Shown piece by piece: positions 55,310 through 63,969 of a stretch of DNA of 64,000 nt; the stretch's first letter is position 1, and the number at the start of each line of letters is the position of its first letter. This stretch comes from Pseudobacillus wudalianchiensis (GTDB lineage: Bacteria > Bacillota > Bacilli > Bacillales > Domibacillaceae), in contig NZ_MAYT01000004.1 in assembly GCF_001685015.1 (NCBI RefSeq), positions 36,198 to 100,197 on the forward strand, in the 5' to 3' direction. The notes below the pieces were generated by a model. That model ran no database searches. It had not been told where the DNA came from and was given only the letters and a program-made list of their open reading frames with translations. The translations under genes and the position numbers were made by a program.

Positions 55310-55336
55310 TTAGCACTCTCCACTGAAGAGTGCTAA
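55310..55336. promoter_or_regulatory. CIRCE operator (HrcA binding site)
   Basis: TTAGCACTC, nine nt, GAGTGCTAA: an exact match to the CIRCE consensus, 42-68 bp before the groES start codon. HrcA binds here and is released on heat shock. Confidence 0.98.
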
Positions 55337-55346
55337 CCCAATTAAT

Positions 55347-55375
55347 ATAATAAATAAAATGATTTTTTTTTGCAA
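55347..55375 (-). promoter_or_regulatory. Vegetative promoter of groESL
   Basis: On the minus strand TTGCAA (55370-55375) and TATTAT (55347-55352) are separated by 17 bp, a good sigma-A promoter. CIRCE begins 11 bp after the -10 box, so bound HrcA would cover the start site. Confidence 0.8.
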
Positions 55376-55719
55376 GGGTGAAGTAAGTTTTTTTACAAAT
55401 CATTTTTTAAATGGAATAAACTGCTGAAAATCTCTTCCGTTTGAATGATGCACTATTTATTAGTAAAATACTCTTTAGGCACTATGAGGCATAATAGCCA
55501 GTCTTTGTGACATCTATCAGAGGGGTCACTTGACTGCTTTGCTATACACTTAAAGAATGTGCGATTCCACTTTTATTGTTATCTAGTTCCACCGCCTAGC
55601 CGCTCGAGGTCATATGCCAGTCCGGCTGTGCGGCTGAACAACGCCGCTTCGCCAGCTCGGCATATGCTTGTCGCGGCTGAACAGGCGATTCCACTTTAAC
55701 ATAAAGGAGTTCTTTTCAT
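55376..55719. other. Spacer between groES and ydiL with a structured repeat
   Basis: The left part is plain AT-rich sequence. The right part (55561-55697) is a GC-rich folded element described separately. The ydiL ribosome site AAAGGAG follows immediately. Confidence 0.5.
55561..55697. repeat. Folded GC-rich interspersed repeat element
   Basis: The 137-bp element is flanked by the direct repeat GCGATTCCACTTT (55561-55573, 55685-55697). Nested pairings run CGCCT/AGGCG, AGCCGC/GCGGCT, CATATGCC/GGCATATG and GCGGC/GCCGC. It resembles intergenic repeats I know from many Bacillaceae genomes that contain a CTAGCTCCAGCGCCTAG-like start; here that part reads CTAGTTCCACCGCCTAG. Composition is very different from the flanks. 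Confidence 0.7.
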
Positions 55720-56457
55720 TTGAAGAAGACATATGGCTATATTCTAATTGTTTACATTGTCATGCAACTGACGGGCTTGGTTGCTCCTCTGCTTATATTT
55801 AAAGCGGGACTTGCTTTTGGAGGTGATCCGCAGACGCTGCAAAAGCTTATTCCCGGCTACTGGCTCGTCTTCAGCTTCATGGCTGCCCTGATTATTGTAT
55901 TGCTTCTTTTACGGAAAGATGCTAGAAACAGCCGGCTTGAACGAATGGCGCCGCTGCCAGTAGGACAATCTGCCTTTTGGGCCATTGCTGGTGTCTTTTT
56001 AGCTTTGTTCGGCCAGCGGATTGCGATTGCGATCGAAACCGCTTTAGGCATTGAAATGGGATCTGAAAATACGGAGACCATCATTCACATTATTGAGCTT
56101 GTACCGCTGATGATGGTTGCTACAGCTATTTTTGGACCGATCCTAGAGGAAATCGTATTTAGAAAGATTATTTTCGGCAGTTTGTATGAAAAGTTCCCGT
56201 TTTGGGTGTCGGCTTTAATCAGTTCTGTTATTTTCGCCCTTGCCCATGCCGAACTCGAACATATTATTCTTTATTCATCAATGGGATTTACCTTTGCTTT
56301 TCTATATGTAAAAACAAAAAGACTGCTTGTTCCTATATTCGCCCACGTTGCCATGAATTCCTTGGTCGTTGTTGTACAATATTTTTACGCGGATGAATTA
56401 GAGCGGATGATGAAAGAAGCAGAACAAATACAAAGCTTTGCTACTTGGCTTTTCTAA
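55720..56457 (+). CDS. ydiL: CPBP-family intramembrane protease (YdiL)
   Basis: The 245-residue membrane protein has seven to eight helices. CPBP (CAAX protease/bacteriocin-processing) motifs are EEIVFR (E143, E144, R148), FALAH (H176) and HVAMN (H209, N213), which form the active site inside the membrane. The substrate is unknown. The start is TTG 55720, ten nt behind AAAGGAG. It sits next to groES as in B. subtilis and is followed 30 bp later by ydiK. Confidence 0.92.
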   Translation: MKKTYGYILIVYIVMQLTGLVAPLLIFKAGLAFGGDPQTLQKLIPGYWLVFSFMAALIIVLLLLRKDARNSRLERMAPLPVGQSAFWAIAGVFLALFGQRIAIAIETALGIEMGSENTETIIHIIELVPLMMVATAIFGPILEEIVFRKIIFGSLYEKFPFWVSALISSVIFALAHAELEHIILYSSMGFTFAFLYVKTKRLLVPIFAHVAMNSLVVVVQYFYADELERMMKEAEQIQSFATWLF

Positions 56458-56487
56458 GCTCACAGCTTTAGATTTTGGAGGAATTAG

Positions 56488-56688
56488 ATGAAACAATCAC
56501 CGTTAACGACTGGGATCCTCTACTTGATCCTTGGTGCGTTCTTTACTTATTTAGCGATTCAAGATGTGAACACGGGCGGATTTGGTTTTTTCACGTACTT
56601 GCTCATTCTGCTGGCAACGATGGACATTGGGTCTGGCATTCGCTTAATCTTTATGCACTTTCGCTTGAAAAGCAGCGAAAAAAAATAA
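56488..56688 (+). CDS. ydiK: DUF4305 small membrane protein YdiK
   Basis: The 66-residue protein has two membrane helices (about 8-26 and 32-55) and a basic tail. Length, sequence style and position between ydiL and tatC match B. subtilis YdiK. Function is unknown. GGAGG precedes the ATG. It is in an operon with ydiL. Confidence 0.88.
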   Translation: MKQSPLTTGILYLILGAFFTYLAIQDVNTGGFGFFTYLLILLATMDIGSGIRLIFMHFRLKSSEKK

Positions 56689-56760
56689 GGCTGTTCCTTC
56701 AAAAGCTGACTTCCGCTCCTTGCGGAAGTTCGGCTCTTTTGTTGGACAGCCTTATTTCAT
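56687..56760. terminator. Long bidirectional terminator between ydiK and tatC
   Basis: AATAAGGCTGT and ACAGCCTTATT close a long imperfect stem whose top is ACTTCCGC/GCGGAAGT. It overlaps the end of both convergent genes. Confidence 0.8.
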
Positions 56761-57509
56761 TCTGTGTTTCCTGCTTCTATTTCTGCCTGCAGTGTTTTTT
56801 TATAGCTGATTTTTGAAATCCAAATGCTAATTTCGTAGAGAATCACTAAAGGAATCATTACGATAATTTGCGATACTACATCCGGCGGTGTGATCACACC
56901 TGCTATCACAAGCAAGATGAAATACGCATAACGGCGGACTTGTGAAAGAAACATCGGTGTAATGATACCAAGCCTTGTTAAAAACATCGTGACCACTGGC
57001 AGTTGAAACAAAATGCCGAATGGAAGCGTAATTTGAAACAAAAACTGAAAATACTCGTTAATGCCAATAACCTGCTCAATGTGCAAGTTTCCGGATAGCT
57101 TCATCATGAAATGGATGATATATGGAAACAGCACGAAATAAGAGAAAGAAATCCCAGCGAGAAACAAGACAACCGATAACGGAATGTAGCTGAGTGTTAC
57201 TTTTTTCTCTTTCTCCAGCAGCCCAGGACTAACGAAAGCCCATAATTGATAAAGAATCATTGGACTAGTCAATATAAAAGCGATCACAAATGCCATCTGA
57301 AAATAAATCTTCAAAGGGTCTGTCACGCGGAAAGCATTCATCGTTAATTCCTTTGCCTCGTCCGCATGCTGTAAATAACGGATAATCGGCTCAGCTAAGA
57401 ACAAACCGGCAATCATAGCTAGGAACAAGAAAACGATTACTATAATGAGTCGTTTTCGCAATTCGCCGATGTGTTCATATATTGTCATGTCTTGTCGACT
57501 CATTGTCAT
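56757..57509 (-). CDS. tatC: Sec-independent translocase subunit TatC
   Basis: The 250-residue protein has six membrane helices and the TatC motifs EHIGELRKRL (start) and PFGILFQLP (helix 4). TatC recognises twin-arginine signal peptides and pairs with TatA to export folded proteins. It lies 12 bp downstream of tatA in the same operon and corresponds in position to tatCY of B. subtilis. The start could also be ATG 57503. Confidence 0.95.
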   Translation of the reverse strand: MTMSRQDMTIYEHIGELRKRLIIVIVFLFLAMIAGLFLAEPIIRYLQHADEAKELTMNAFRVTDPLKIYFQMAFVIAFILTSPMILYQLWAFVSPGLLEKEKKVTLSYIPLSVVLFLAGISFSYFVLFPYIIHFMMKLSGNLHIEQVIGINEYFQFLFQITLPFGILFQLPVVTMFLTRLGIITPMFLSQVRRYAYFILLVIAGVITPPDVVSQIIVMIPLVILYEISIWISKISYKKTLQAEIEAGNTE

Positions 57510-57520
57510 TCATCCTAACC

Positions 57521-57700
57521 TTACTGAGGGTCTTTCTTATCCTCTGGTTTATCGTCATCTTCTGCAAGCCCTTTTGTCGCATTCTTAAACTCTTTTAGCG
57601 TATCGCCTGCTGCGCGTCCAAGCTCGGGAAGTTTTTTCGGTCCAAAAATTAATATGGCTGCTCCGGCAATTAAAATGATACTACCTACACTTAATCCCAT
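57521..57700 (-). CDS. tatA: Sec-independent translocase subunit TatA
   Basis: The 59-residue protein has one N-terminal membrane helix ([17 protein letters not shown]), the [14 protein letters not shown] hinge, an amphipathic helix and an acidic tail, exactly the TatA/E layout. TatA oligomers form the pore of the minimal Tat translocase, as in the tatAY-tatCY pair. The ATG follows AAGGAGG. It is 50 bp downstream of rex and 12 bp upstream of tatC. Confidence 0.96.
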   Translation of the reverse strand: MGLSVGSIILIAGAAILIFGPKKLPELGRAAGDTLKEFKNATKGLAEDDDKPEDKKDPQ

Positions 57701-57749
57701 TTATGCAGCACCTCCTTTTCTCCATCATAACCGATTTTTCGGCATAATT

Positions 57750-58409
57750 CTATTCTGACTTTTCTTCTGAAGCTTCCGGATAATTCTTTAAAAAATAGAC
57801 TAAGGATTGCAATTCAACCGCTAGGTCAATATGATGTACCCGGAGCGTCGGCGGGACATTTAATCTTGCCGGTGTAAAGTTCAATATCCCTTTAATGTTA
57901 CAGTCAACAAGACGATCTGTAATGCTCTGTGCTGCCGTTGCCGGAACCGTTAAAATGGCTACAGGCACTTCTTTTGAACCCAGCGTCTCTTCTAGATCAT
58001 CCATATGGTAAATCGGGACGTCTCCAATCACTGAGCCTACTTTTCCCTCATCTACATCGAATGCGATTTGAATCTTCGTATTGTTATTCTTCATAAAGTT
58101 ATAATTCAAGAAAGCGGTACCTAAATTCCCTACCCCAATAAGAGCTACGTTTGTTACCTCATCTTGATCAAGTGTTTTACGAAAAAACGACAGTAAATAA
58201 CTGACATTATAGCCGTAGCCTTTTTTGCCAAGTGCGCCAAAGTAAGAAAAGTCACGACGAATCGTTGCTGAATCCACTTTAACCGCTTCACTTAATTCTG
58301 CAGATGAAACCCGCTGTTTACCAGAAGAATGCAGGTTTTGGATAAATCGATAATACAAAGGCAGACGCTTGGCCGTCGCCTGTGGAATCTTTAATGAATC
58401 ATGGTTCAT
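57750..58409 (-). CDS. rex: Redox-sensing transcriptional repressor Rex
   Basis: The 219-residue repressor has a winged helix domain (about 15-85; [22 protein letters not shown]) and a Rossmann domain with [12 protein letters not shown] that binds NADH or NAD+. High NADH releases Rex from DNA and induces fermentative and respiratory genes. It is placed upstream of tatA as in B. subtilis, and divergent from the ABC-F gene. moaC, which lies beside it in B. subtilis, is missing here. Confidence 0.97.
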   Translation of the reverse strand: MNHDSLKIPQATAKRLPLYYRFIQNLHSSGKQRVSSAELSEAVKVDSATIRRDFSYFGALGKKGYGYNVSYLLSFFRKTLDQDEVTNVALIGVGNLGTAFLNYNFMKNNNTKIQIAFDVDEGKVGSVIGDVPIYHMDDLEETLGSKEVPVAILTVPATAAQSITDRLVDCNIKGILNFTPARLNVPPTLRVHHIDLAVELQSLVYFLKNYPEASEEKSE

Positions 58410-58598
58410 GTCTATACCCCCAGCGCTTGCTGCTCCATTCTTTAACCTTTTGATTCAATCACTTCTTCCATCATACAATATTTTGCACGGCTTGTCTTTG
58501 AACTTTATGATCCTTTCTATCATCCATAAGAGTGAAAGAGAATTGCCCATGCCTATAGAATCAGCTACACTAATAAGTAGAAAATTGAGGTGAGAAGA

Positions 58599-60521
58599 AT
58601 GATTTTACTGCAGGTGCAACAGCTTACAAAATACTTTGGAGCAGAAATGGTCTTATCCAATATTAAACTTGAAGTCCAAACAAGAGATCGGATTGCCCTC
58701 GTTGGCAGAAACGGGGCAGGAAAATCCACTCTTTTAAAAATAATTGCCGGTATTCTTTCTTATGATTCCGGAAATATCTTAAAACCCAAAGACGTAACGA
58801 TCGGTTACCTTGCCCAAAATACCGGGCTTGAATCGGACTTATCGATTATGGACGAAATGCTTTCGGTCTTTTCACATTTGCGCACTATGGAGAAACAGCT
58901 GCGCCGCTTAGAAGAACAGATGGCGGATCCTAATGTATATGAAGATACGACCCATTATGAACGGGTGACAAAAGAATACGATTTGCTGCAAAATGAATTT
59001 AAGGAATCTGGCGGCTATCAGTTTGAAGCAGATATCCGTTCTATTCTGCACGGCCTAAACTTTAGCGACTTCGATTATGAGACAAAAATTTCCACGTTAA
59101 GCGGCGGCCAAAAAACCCGGCTGGCCCTCGGAAAGCTTTTATTAACAAAACCAGATATTCTTATTCTGGACGAGCCGACGAACCATTTAGACATTGATAC
59201 GCTTTCTTGGCTTGAACAATATTTACAAGGCTATAGCGGAGCGATTTTAATAGTGTCCCATGACCGTTATTTTCTCGATAAAGTCGTGAATCAGGTATAT
59301 GAGATTTCCCGACAGCATATTAAAAAGTTCCATGGAAACTATAGTCAGTACTTGACACAAAAAGCAGAACAATATGAACGTGACATGAAATTGTTTGAAA
59401 AACAGCAAGAACAAGTAGCCAAGCTGGAAGACTTCATTCAACGCAATATTGCCCGGGCCTCCACAACAAAACGAGCTCAAAGCCGCCGCAAGCAGCTTGA
59501 GCGCATGGAACGGTTAGACCGGCCCGATGGTGACGAAAAATCTGCTAATATCATGTTTCAAATTGAAAAACAAAGTGGGAATGAAGTATTGAAAGTAAAT
59601 AATTTAGCGATTGGCTATGACAAAGAAGTAATCGCCAAAAATCTTAATCTATACCTCCAGCGAGAAGAAAGCACGGCACTAGTCGGTCCAAACGGGGCAG
59701 GAAAATCGACGTTTCTTAAAACCATTGTCGATAAATTGCCGTTATTAGCCGGAAATTTTTCTCTTGGAGCAAATGTGTCTATTGGATATTATGACCAGGA
59801 ACAAGCAAATTTAACGTCTAATAAAACGGTGTTAAATGAATTGTGGGATGATTACCCATCTAGTGATGAAAAAGAAATCCGGACGGTTCTTGGCAACTTC
59901 CTATTCTCAGGCGATGATGTCCTAAAGCCTGTCCATGCGTTAAGTGGCGGAGAAAAAGCACGATTGGCCCTTGCTAAGCTGATGATGCAGAAATCTAATT
60001 TCCTTGTTCTCGATGAGCCAACGAACCATTTGGATCTAGACAGCAAAGAGGTGCTGGAAAATGCGCTGATCGATTATCCCGGTACCCTTTTATTCGTTTC
60101 TCATGACCGCTACTTCATTAATCGCATTGCTTCAAAAGTAATTGAAATGTCCAGTGGCGGCATGACGGAATATCTCGGCGATTATGACTACTATGTCGCT
60201 AAAAAACAAGAACAAAAAGAGCTGGCCGAACTTGAAAAAACTGCTTTGCCAAAGGTAGAAGAAACAACACCAGCCGATTCGTCTAACTATTACAGCGACA
60301 AGGAACAAAAGAAAAAAGAACGGCAGAAGCGCCGGCGTATTGAGGAAATAGAAGAACGAATTGAAAGCCTGGAGTTGGAAGTAGAGGAAGCAGAAGACCT
60401 GCTTTGCCAGCCGGAAGTTTTTCAAGACCACGAAAAGTCTTTAGAGCTTCAACAAAAAGTGGAAGCTTGTCAATCAGAAATTGAGAAACTTATGCAGGAG
60501 TGGGAAACTCTTCATGAATAG
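58599..60521 (+). CDS. ydiF: ABC-F family ATPase (YdiF)
   Basis: The 640-residue cytosolic protein has two ABC modules (about 3-250 and 320-530). Each has Walker A (GRNGAGKST, GPNGAGKST), signature (LSGGQ, LSGGE) and Walker B (LILDEPTNHLD, LVLDEPTNHLD). A linker joins them, and a C-terminal coiled coil of about 75 residues follows. ABC-F proteins act on ribosomes and translation. ATG 58599 follows GAGGTGA by 6 nt, so the in-frame GTG at 58590 is rejected. Confidence 0.93.
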   Translation: MILLQVQQLTKYFGAEMVLSNIKLEVQTRDRIALVGRNGAGKSTLLKIIAGILSYDSGNILKPKDVTIGYLAQNTGLESDLSIMDEMLSVFSHLRTMEKQLRRLEEQMADPNVYEDTTHYERVTKEYDLLQNEFKESGGYQFEADIRSILHGLNFSDFDYETKISTLSGGQKTRLALGKLLLTKPDILILDEPTNHLDIDTLSWLEQYLQGYSGAILIVSHDRYFLDKVVNQVYEISRQHIKKFHGNYSQYLTQKAEQYERDMKLFEKQQEQVAKLEDFIQRNIARASTTKRAQSRRKQLERMERLDRPDGDEKSANIMFQIEKQSGNEVLKVNNLAIGYDKEVIAKNLNLYLQREESTALVGPNGAGKSTFLKTIVDKLPLLAGNFSLGANVSIGYYDQEQANLTSNKTVLNELWDDYPSSDEKEIRTVLGNFLFSGDDVLKPVHALSGGEKARLALAKLMMQKSNFLVLDEPTNHLDLDSKEVLENALIDYPGTLLFVSHDRYFINRIASKVIEMSSGGMTEYLGDYDYYVAKKQEQKELAELEKTALPKVEETTPADSSNYYSDKEQKKKERQKRRRIEEIEERIESLELEVEEAEDLLCQPEVFQDHEKSLELQQKVEACQSEIEKLMQEWETLHE

Positions 60522-60558
60522 AACATAAATAATAAGAATAAGTTATTTTTTTCACTTT

Positions 60559-60739
60559 TTATACACAGAGTTATACACAAACTAACATGCTTATTTTTAG
60601 GCTTCTAATTTACTTTTACACACTATCCACAAAATTAACTGGACTTGTCCACAAAACACACAGACTTTTATCAACATGAATAAAGTTTTTTCCACAAAAT
60701 AATTAACTTATGCACAAACTATCCACAGTTTGTGAACAA
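60559..60739. promoter_or_regulatory. Cluster of DnaA-box-like 9-mers
   Basis: Nine 9-mers on the plus strand match TTATNCACA with zero or one mismatch, plus a tenth looser one. Exact: TTATACACA at 60559 and 60571, TTATGCACA at 60708. One mismatch: 60614, 60623, 60645, 60668, 60688 and 60719. A looser inverted one ends at 60739. They fill the convergent ydiF-tsaD gap, far from any dnaA gene in the window. Confidence 0.75.
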
Positions 60740-60743
60740 AACG

Positions 60744-60777
60744 AAGGACTGGTCCCTTGTGAGGGACCAGTCCTTTT
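60744..60777. terminator. Bidirectional terminator between ydiF and tsaD
   Basis: AAGGACTGGTCCCT and AGGGACCAGTCCTT pair perfectly (14 bp) around TGTG, with A residues on the left and T on the right. Confidence 0.9.
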
Positions 60778-60800
60778 GAATTTTTGTTAGCGATTCACTT

Positions 60801-61820
60801 TTATGATTGTTCAATATCCAATCCTGGATAACCATTCATAGCCAAATCCTCAAATTTTCCCTGTTCGTATAAAATGGTACCCGTCGCTGCAATCATCGCT
60901 GCATTGTCTGTACACAGGCTTAACGGCGGAATGATCAATTCAATATCCTTTAATTCAGCAAACTGCTCCTCTAGAGCTTTTCTAAGCCCCCGGTTAGCCG
61001 CCACACCCCCAGCTAATAATACCTGTTTAACCTGATATTCCTTTGCTGCTTTGATTGTTTTTGCTGTAAGCACCTCAATCACGCTTTGCTGGAAACTAGC
61101 CGCTACATCTTCTGGCTTCAATTCTTGATTTCGTTGCTCGGCATTGTGAAGAGTGTTGATAACAGCTGACTTCAAGCCGCTAAAACTAAAATCATACGAT
61201 CCCTCTTCAAGCCATGCACGAGGAAGATCAATCGTCGGCTCTCCTTCAGCTGCAAGCCGGTCAATGTGAGGACCGCCGGGATAAGGCAAATTCAATGTGC
61301 GTGCTACCTTATCATATGCTTCTCCTGCTGCGTCATCACGTGTTTCCCCAATGACTTCAAAGCTACCGTGTTCTTTCATCAGCACAAGCTCTGTATGGCC
61401 GCCAGAGACAACAAGCGCCAGCAATGGAAAAGTAAACTCTTTGATCAAGCGATTAGCATATATATGGCCAGCAATATGATGAACACCGATAAGTGGCAGC
61501 TGATGAGCAAAGGCTAACGCTTTTGCTGCATTGACTCCCACTAAAAGAGCTCCAACGAGGCCGGGGCCTTTCGTCACGGCAATAGCATCAAGATCATCAA
61601 AAGTCATATTCGCTTGTTGTAAAGTGTCTTCAAGCACTAACGTAATTTGTTCTACGTGATGGCGGGAGGCAATCTCAGGGACAACTCCACCGAATCGTTT
61701 ATGGCTTTCAATTTGTGAAGAAACAACGTTAGCGACGATTTCCCGGCCATTCTTAATAATAGCGGCTGCCGTTTCATCACAGCTTGTTTCTAACCCTAAT
61801 ATATAGATATCTTTTTTCAT
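60801..61820 (-). CDS. tsaD: tRNA N6-adenosine threonylcarbamoyltransferase TsaD
   Basis: The protein of about 339 residues transfers the threonylcarbamoyl group to A37 of tRNAs reading ANN codons, working with TsaB and TsaE. Metal-binding [12 protein letters not shown] and the nucleotide region [10 protein letters not shown] are visible. The stop codon of rimI overlaps the first of two adjacent ATG codons (61823); the second (61820) is better spaced from GTGAGG. All four genes tsaE-tsaB-rimI-tsaD are coupled by overlaps. Confidence 0.97.
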   Translation of the reverse strand: MKKDIYILGLETSCDETAAAIIKNGREIVANVVSSQIESHKRFGGVVPEIASRHHVEQITLVLEDTLQQANMTFDDLDAIAVTKGPGLVGALLVGVNAAKALAFAHQLPLIGVHHIAGHIYANRLIKEFTFPLLALVVSGGHTELVLMKEHGSFEVIGETRDDAAGEAYDKVARTLNLPYPGGPHIDRLAAEGEPTIDLPRAWLEEGSYDFSFSGLKSAVINTLHNAEQRNQELKPEDVAASFQQSVIEVLTAKTIKAAKEYQVKQVLLAGGVAANRGLRKALEEQFAELKDIELIIPPLSLCTDNAAMIAATGTILYEQGKFEDLAMNGYPGLDIEQS

Positions 61821-62266
61821 CATAACCTCACCCACATTACTAATGCATCCTCTTGATTATCGGAATAATAATTTTTCCTGATTCCACCTGGTTGAAAGCC
61901 TAATTTTTTGTACAAACTTTGAGCAGGCTCGTTGCTCACCCGTACTTCTAATGACATAATGGAGGCTCCTCTCTTTCTAGCCGCATTCATGACGGCAACG
62001 AGTAACTCCTCACCTAATCCTCGGCCTCGATACTCCGGCAGAATGGCAATATTGGTGATCTGTGATTCATCCAGCACAAGCCACATGCCACAGTAACCTA
62101 CTAACTTTCCTTCATATTCAGCTACATGGTAAATCGCAAAATAATTATTGTTCAGCTCATTAAAGAAAGATTGCTTTGTCCACGGTGTAGTAAAGCTGCT
62201 CTTTTCAATTTCATATACTTCATTTACATCATCAACCGTCATAAGACGGACAGTCATTCCACTCAT
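61820..62266 (-). CDS. rimI: Ribosomal protein S18 alanine N-acetyltransferase RimI
   Basis: The 148-residue GNAT enzyme has the acetyl-CoA loop [14 protein letters not shown] and ends in [16 protein letters not shown]. RimI acetylates the N-terminus of ribosomal protein S18 and sometimes other proteins. It starts directly after the tsaB stop codon and overlaps tsaD by 1-4 bp. Confidence 0.94.
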   Translation of the reverse strand: MSGMTVRLMTVDDVNEVYEIEKSSFTTPWTKQSFFNELNNNYFAIYHVAEYEGKLVGYCGMWLVLDESQITNIAILPEYRGRGLGEELLVAVMNAARKRGASIMSLEVRVSNEPAQSLYKKLGFQPGGIRKNYYSDNQEDALVMWVRL

Positions 62267-62965
62267 TTACTCCTCCGCCTTCTGCTGTTCCAGCCATTTC
62301 GTTTCTGCCTCTGCCAAACGGATATAGTTAGGAACAAAAGAATGAAGGTCGGCAGCTGGCTCATGTAAGCCAAGACGGGCAAGATCGGACGGCCTTGGTG
62401 AAGCTGCAAGGCCTCCTTTTAACAGCGCTTGATCTGCCATTATCTCTTGTATAGACTCCGCATGCAGGTGAACATCCTCACCAAGAAAGAGAACTTCTCG
62501 ATCTAATTTCTTCAATTGGCTGCACCAGTCTGTCAAAGCAATGTTCTGATCTTCCTCCACGGCGACTAGCTTTCCATCCTCAAAGCGGTATAGTCCGGTA
62601 TATACTCTGCCGCGTCTAGCATCAAAAATAGGAGAAATATAAGACGGGTAAAAATAAGCAGAAGCCGCCAAAACAGCGAGACTTGATACTCCTGCTAAAG
62701 GAATCTTTAAGGACCAAGCTAACGTTTTGGCAATCGTTACGCCAATGCGCACACCTGTATAAGAACCTGGACCTTTCGCAACTACTATTTTGTCCAACTC
62801 TGCCGGCTTTACTTCGCATTCATTCATTAATGCCTGAATAGCCGGCATCACTCGTAAAGAATGATTTTTATTTAAATTAGTCATATGCTCACCAATGATT
62901 CGTTCCCCATCTAAAAGAGACACGCCCAGTGCATAAGTAGATGTATCAATCGCTAACACTTTCAT
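62267..62965 (-). CDS. tsaB: TsaB, partner of TsaD in t6A synthesis
   Basis: The 232-residue protein has the ASKHA fold seen in TsaD but lacks its metal-binding histidines. VLAIDTSTYALGVSLL and VAKGPGSYTGVRIG are typical. It dimerises with TsaD and is needed for the transfer reaction. It overlaps tsaE by 4 bp. Confidence 0.96.
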   Translation of the reverse strand: MKVLAIDTSTYALGVSLLDGERIIGEHMTNLNKNHSLRVMPAIQALMNECEVKPAELDKIVVAKGPGSYTGVRIGVTIAKTLAWSLKIPLAGVSSLAVLAASAYFYPSYISPIFDARRGRVYTGLYRFEDGKLVAVEEDQNIALTDWCSQLKKLDREVLFLGEDVHLHAESIQEIMADQALLKGGLAASPRPSDLARLGLHEPAADLHSFVPNYIRLAEAETKWLEQQKAEE

Positions 62966-63417
62966 TTCATTAACTCCTCACTCATCCTAACATATCGGTC
63001 GCCCTTTGGTTCGATGGAGATTTCACGTTCATCATTTCCTTTATGAGAAATAACAATTTTTAAATAGTGTTCAGGAAGCTGCTGCTCAATTAAATGAGCC
63101 CACTCTACTACACATACGCCCTCTCCATAAAAATACTCATCAAATCCCAAGTCTTCTTCTGCATCTGTCAGTCGATAAACATCCATATGATAAAGAGGAA
63201 GTCTCCCTTTATATTCTTTTATAATCGTAAAGGTTGGACTGTTTACATTTCGCCTGATTCCTAACCCTTTGGCGAGTCCTTGCGTAAAAGTAGTTTTTCC
63301 TGCTCCTAAATCGCCTTCTAGCAAAAGAACAGTACCGGGCTCCAAAAGATGGGCCAACCTCTCTGCAAAGGACTGAGTTTGTTCAGCACTCTTAGTGACA
63401 AATGTCAGTCTATCCAT
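62962..63417 (-). CDS. tsaE: TsaE, ATPase of t6A synthesis
   Basis: The 151-residue P-loop ATPase has GDLGAGKTTFTQGLAKGLG and NSPTFTIIKEY. It resets the TsaB-TsaD complex between cycles. ATG 63417 follows AAGGGAGA by 6 nt; the in-frame ATG at 63438 lies before that ribosome site. It opens the tsaE-tsaB-rimI-tsaD operon and directly follows the rRNA-tRNA operon's terminator. Confidence 0.95.
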   Translation of the reverse strand: MDRLTFVTKSAEQTQSFAERLAHLLEPGTVLLLEGDLGAGKTTFTQGLAKGLGIRRNVNSPTFTIIKEYKGRLPLYHMDVYRLTDAEEDLGFDEYFYGEGVCVVEWAHLIEQQLPEHYLKIVISHKGNDEREISIEPKGDRYVRMSEELMK

Positions 63418-63453
63418 AAAAAGTCTCCCTTGTCGCATATAATATGTAATCGT

Positions 63454-63486
63454 AAAAAAACCTTAGGAATGATCAATCCTAAGGTA
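63454..63486 (-). terminator. Terminator of the rRNA-tRNA operon
   Basis: On the minus strand ACCTTAGGAT and ATTCCTAAGGT pair, followed by seven T. It separates the tRNA genes from tsaE. Confidence 0.88.
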
Positions 63487-63574
63487 GTGTGTTGAATATA
63501 GTATATCTTAAATCGTTATATAAAAAAAGAAACGAAACAAAGTTTCGCTTAGTTGTAAAAGCTTATAGATAAAA

Positions 63575-63651
63575 TGGCGGTCCGGACGGGACTCGAACCC
63601 GCGACCTCCTGCGTGACAGGCAGGCATTCTAACCAACTGAACTACCGGACC
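63575..63651 (-). tRNA. tRNA-Asp (GTC)
   Basis: The 77-nt gene includes an encoded CCA. Acceptor GGTCCGG/CCGGACC, anticodon loop CTGTCAC with GTC, T-loop GGTTCGAGTCC. Confidence 0.97.
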
Positions 63652-63655
63652 AAAA

Positions 63656-63729
<74 letters not shown>

Positions 63730-63751
63730 ACGATAAAATATTTAATAACCA

Positions 63752-63867
<116 letters not shown>

Positions 63868-63969
63868 CTGTATAAAGCTGAAAGAGTTTGTTCTTTCAAA
63901 ACTGGATAATATGTTTCAGTAACCGGCAATACCATGCCATTGGTTTGTTGCTTTACACCATAAGGTGTT

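Noticed and set aside
55269..55403. Upstream extension of groES
   Set aside because: It would run through the ribosome site and the CIRCE operator; conserved GroES begins at the TTG at 55268.
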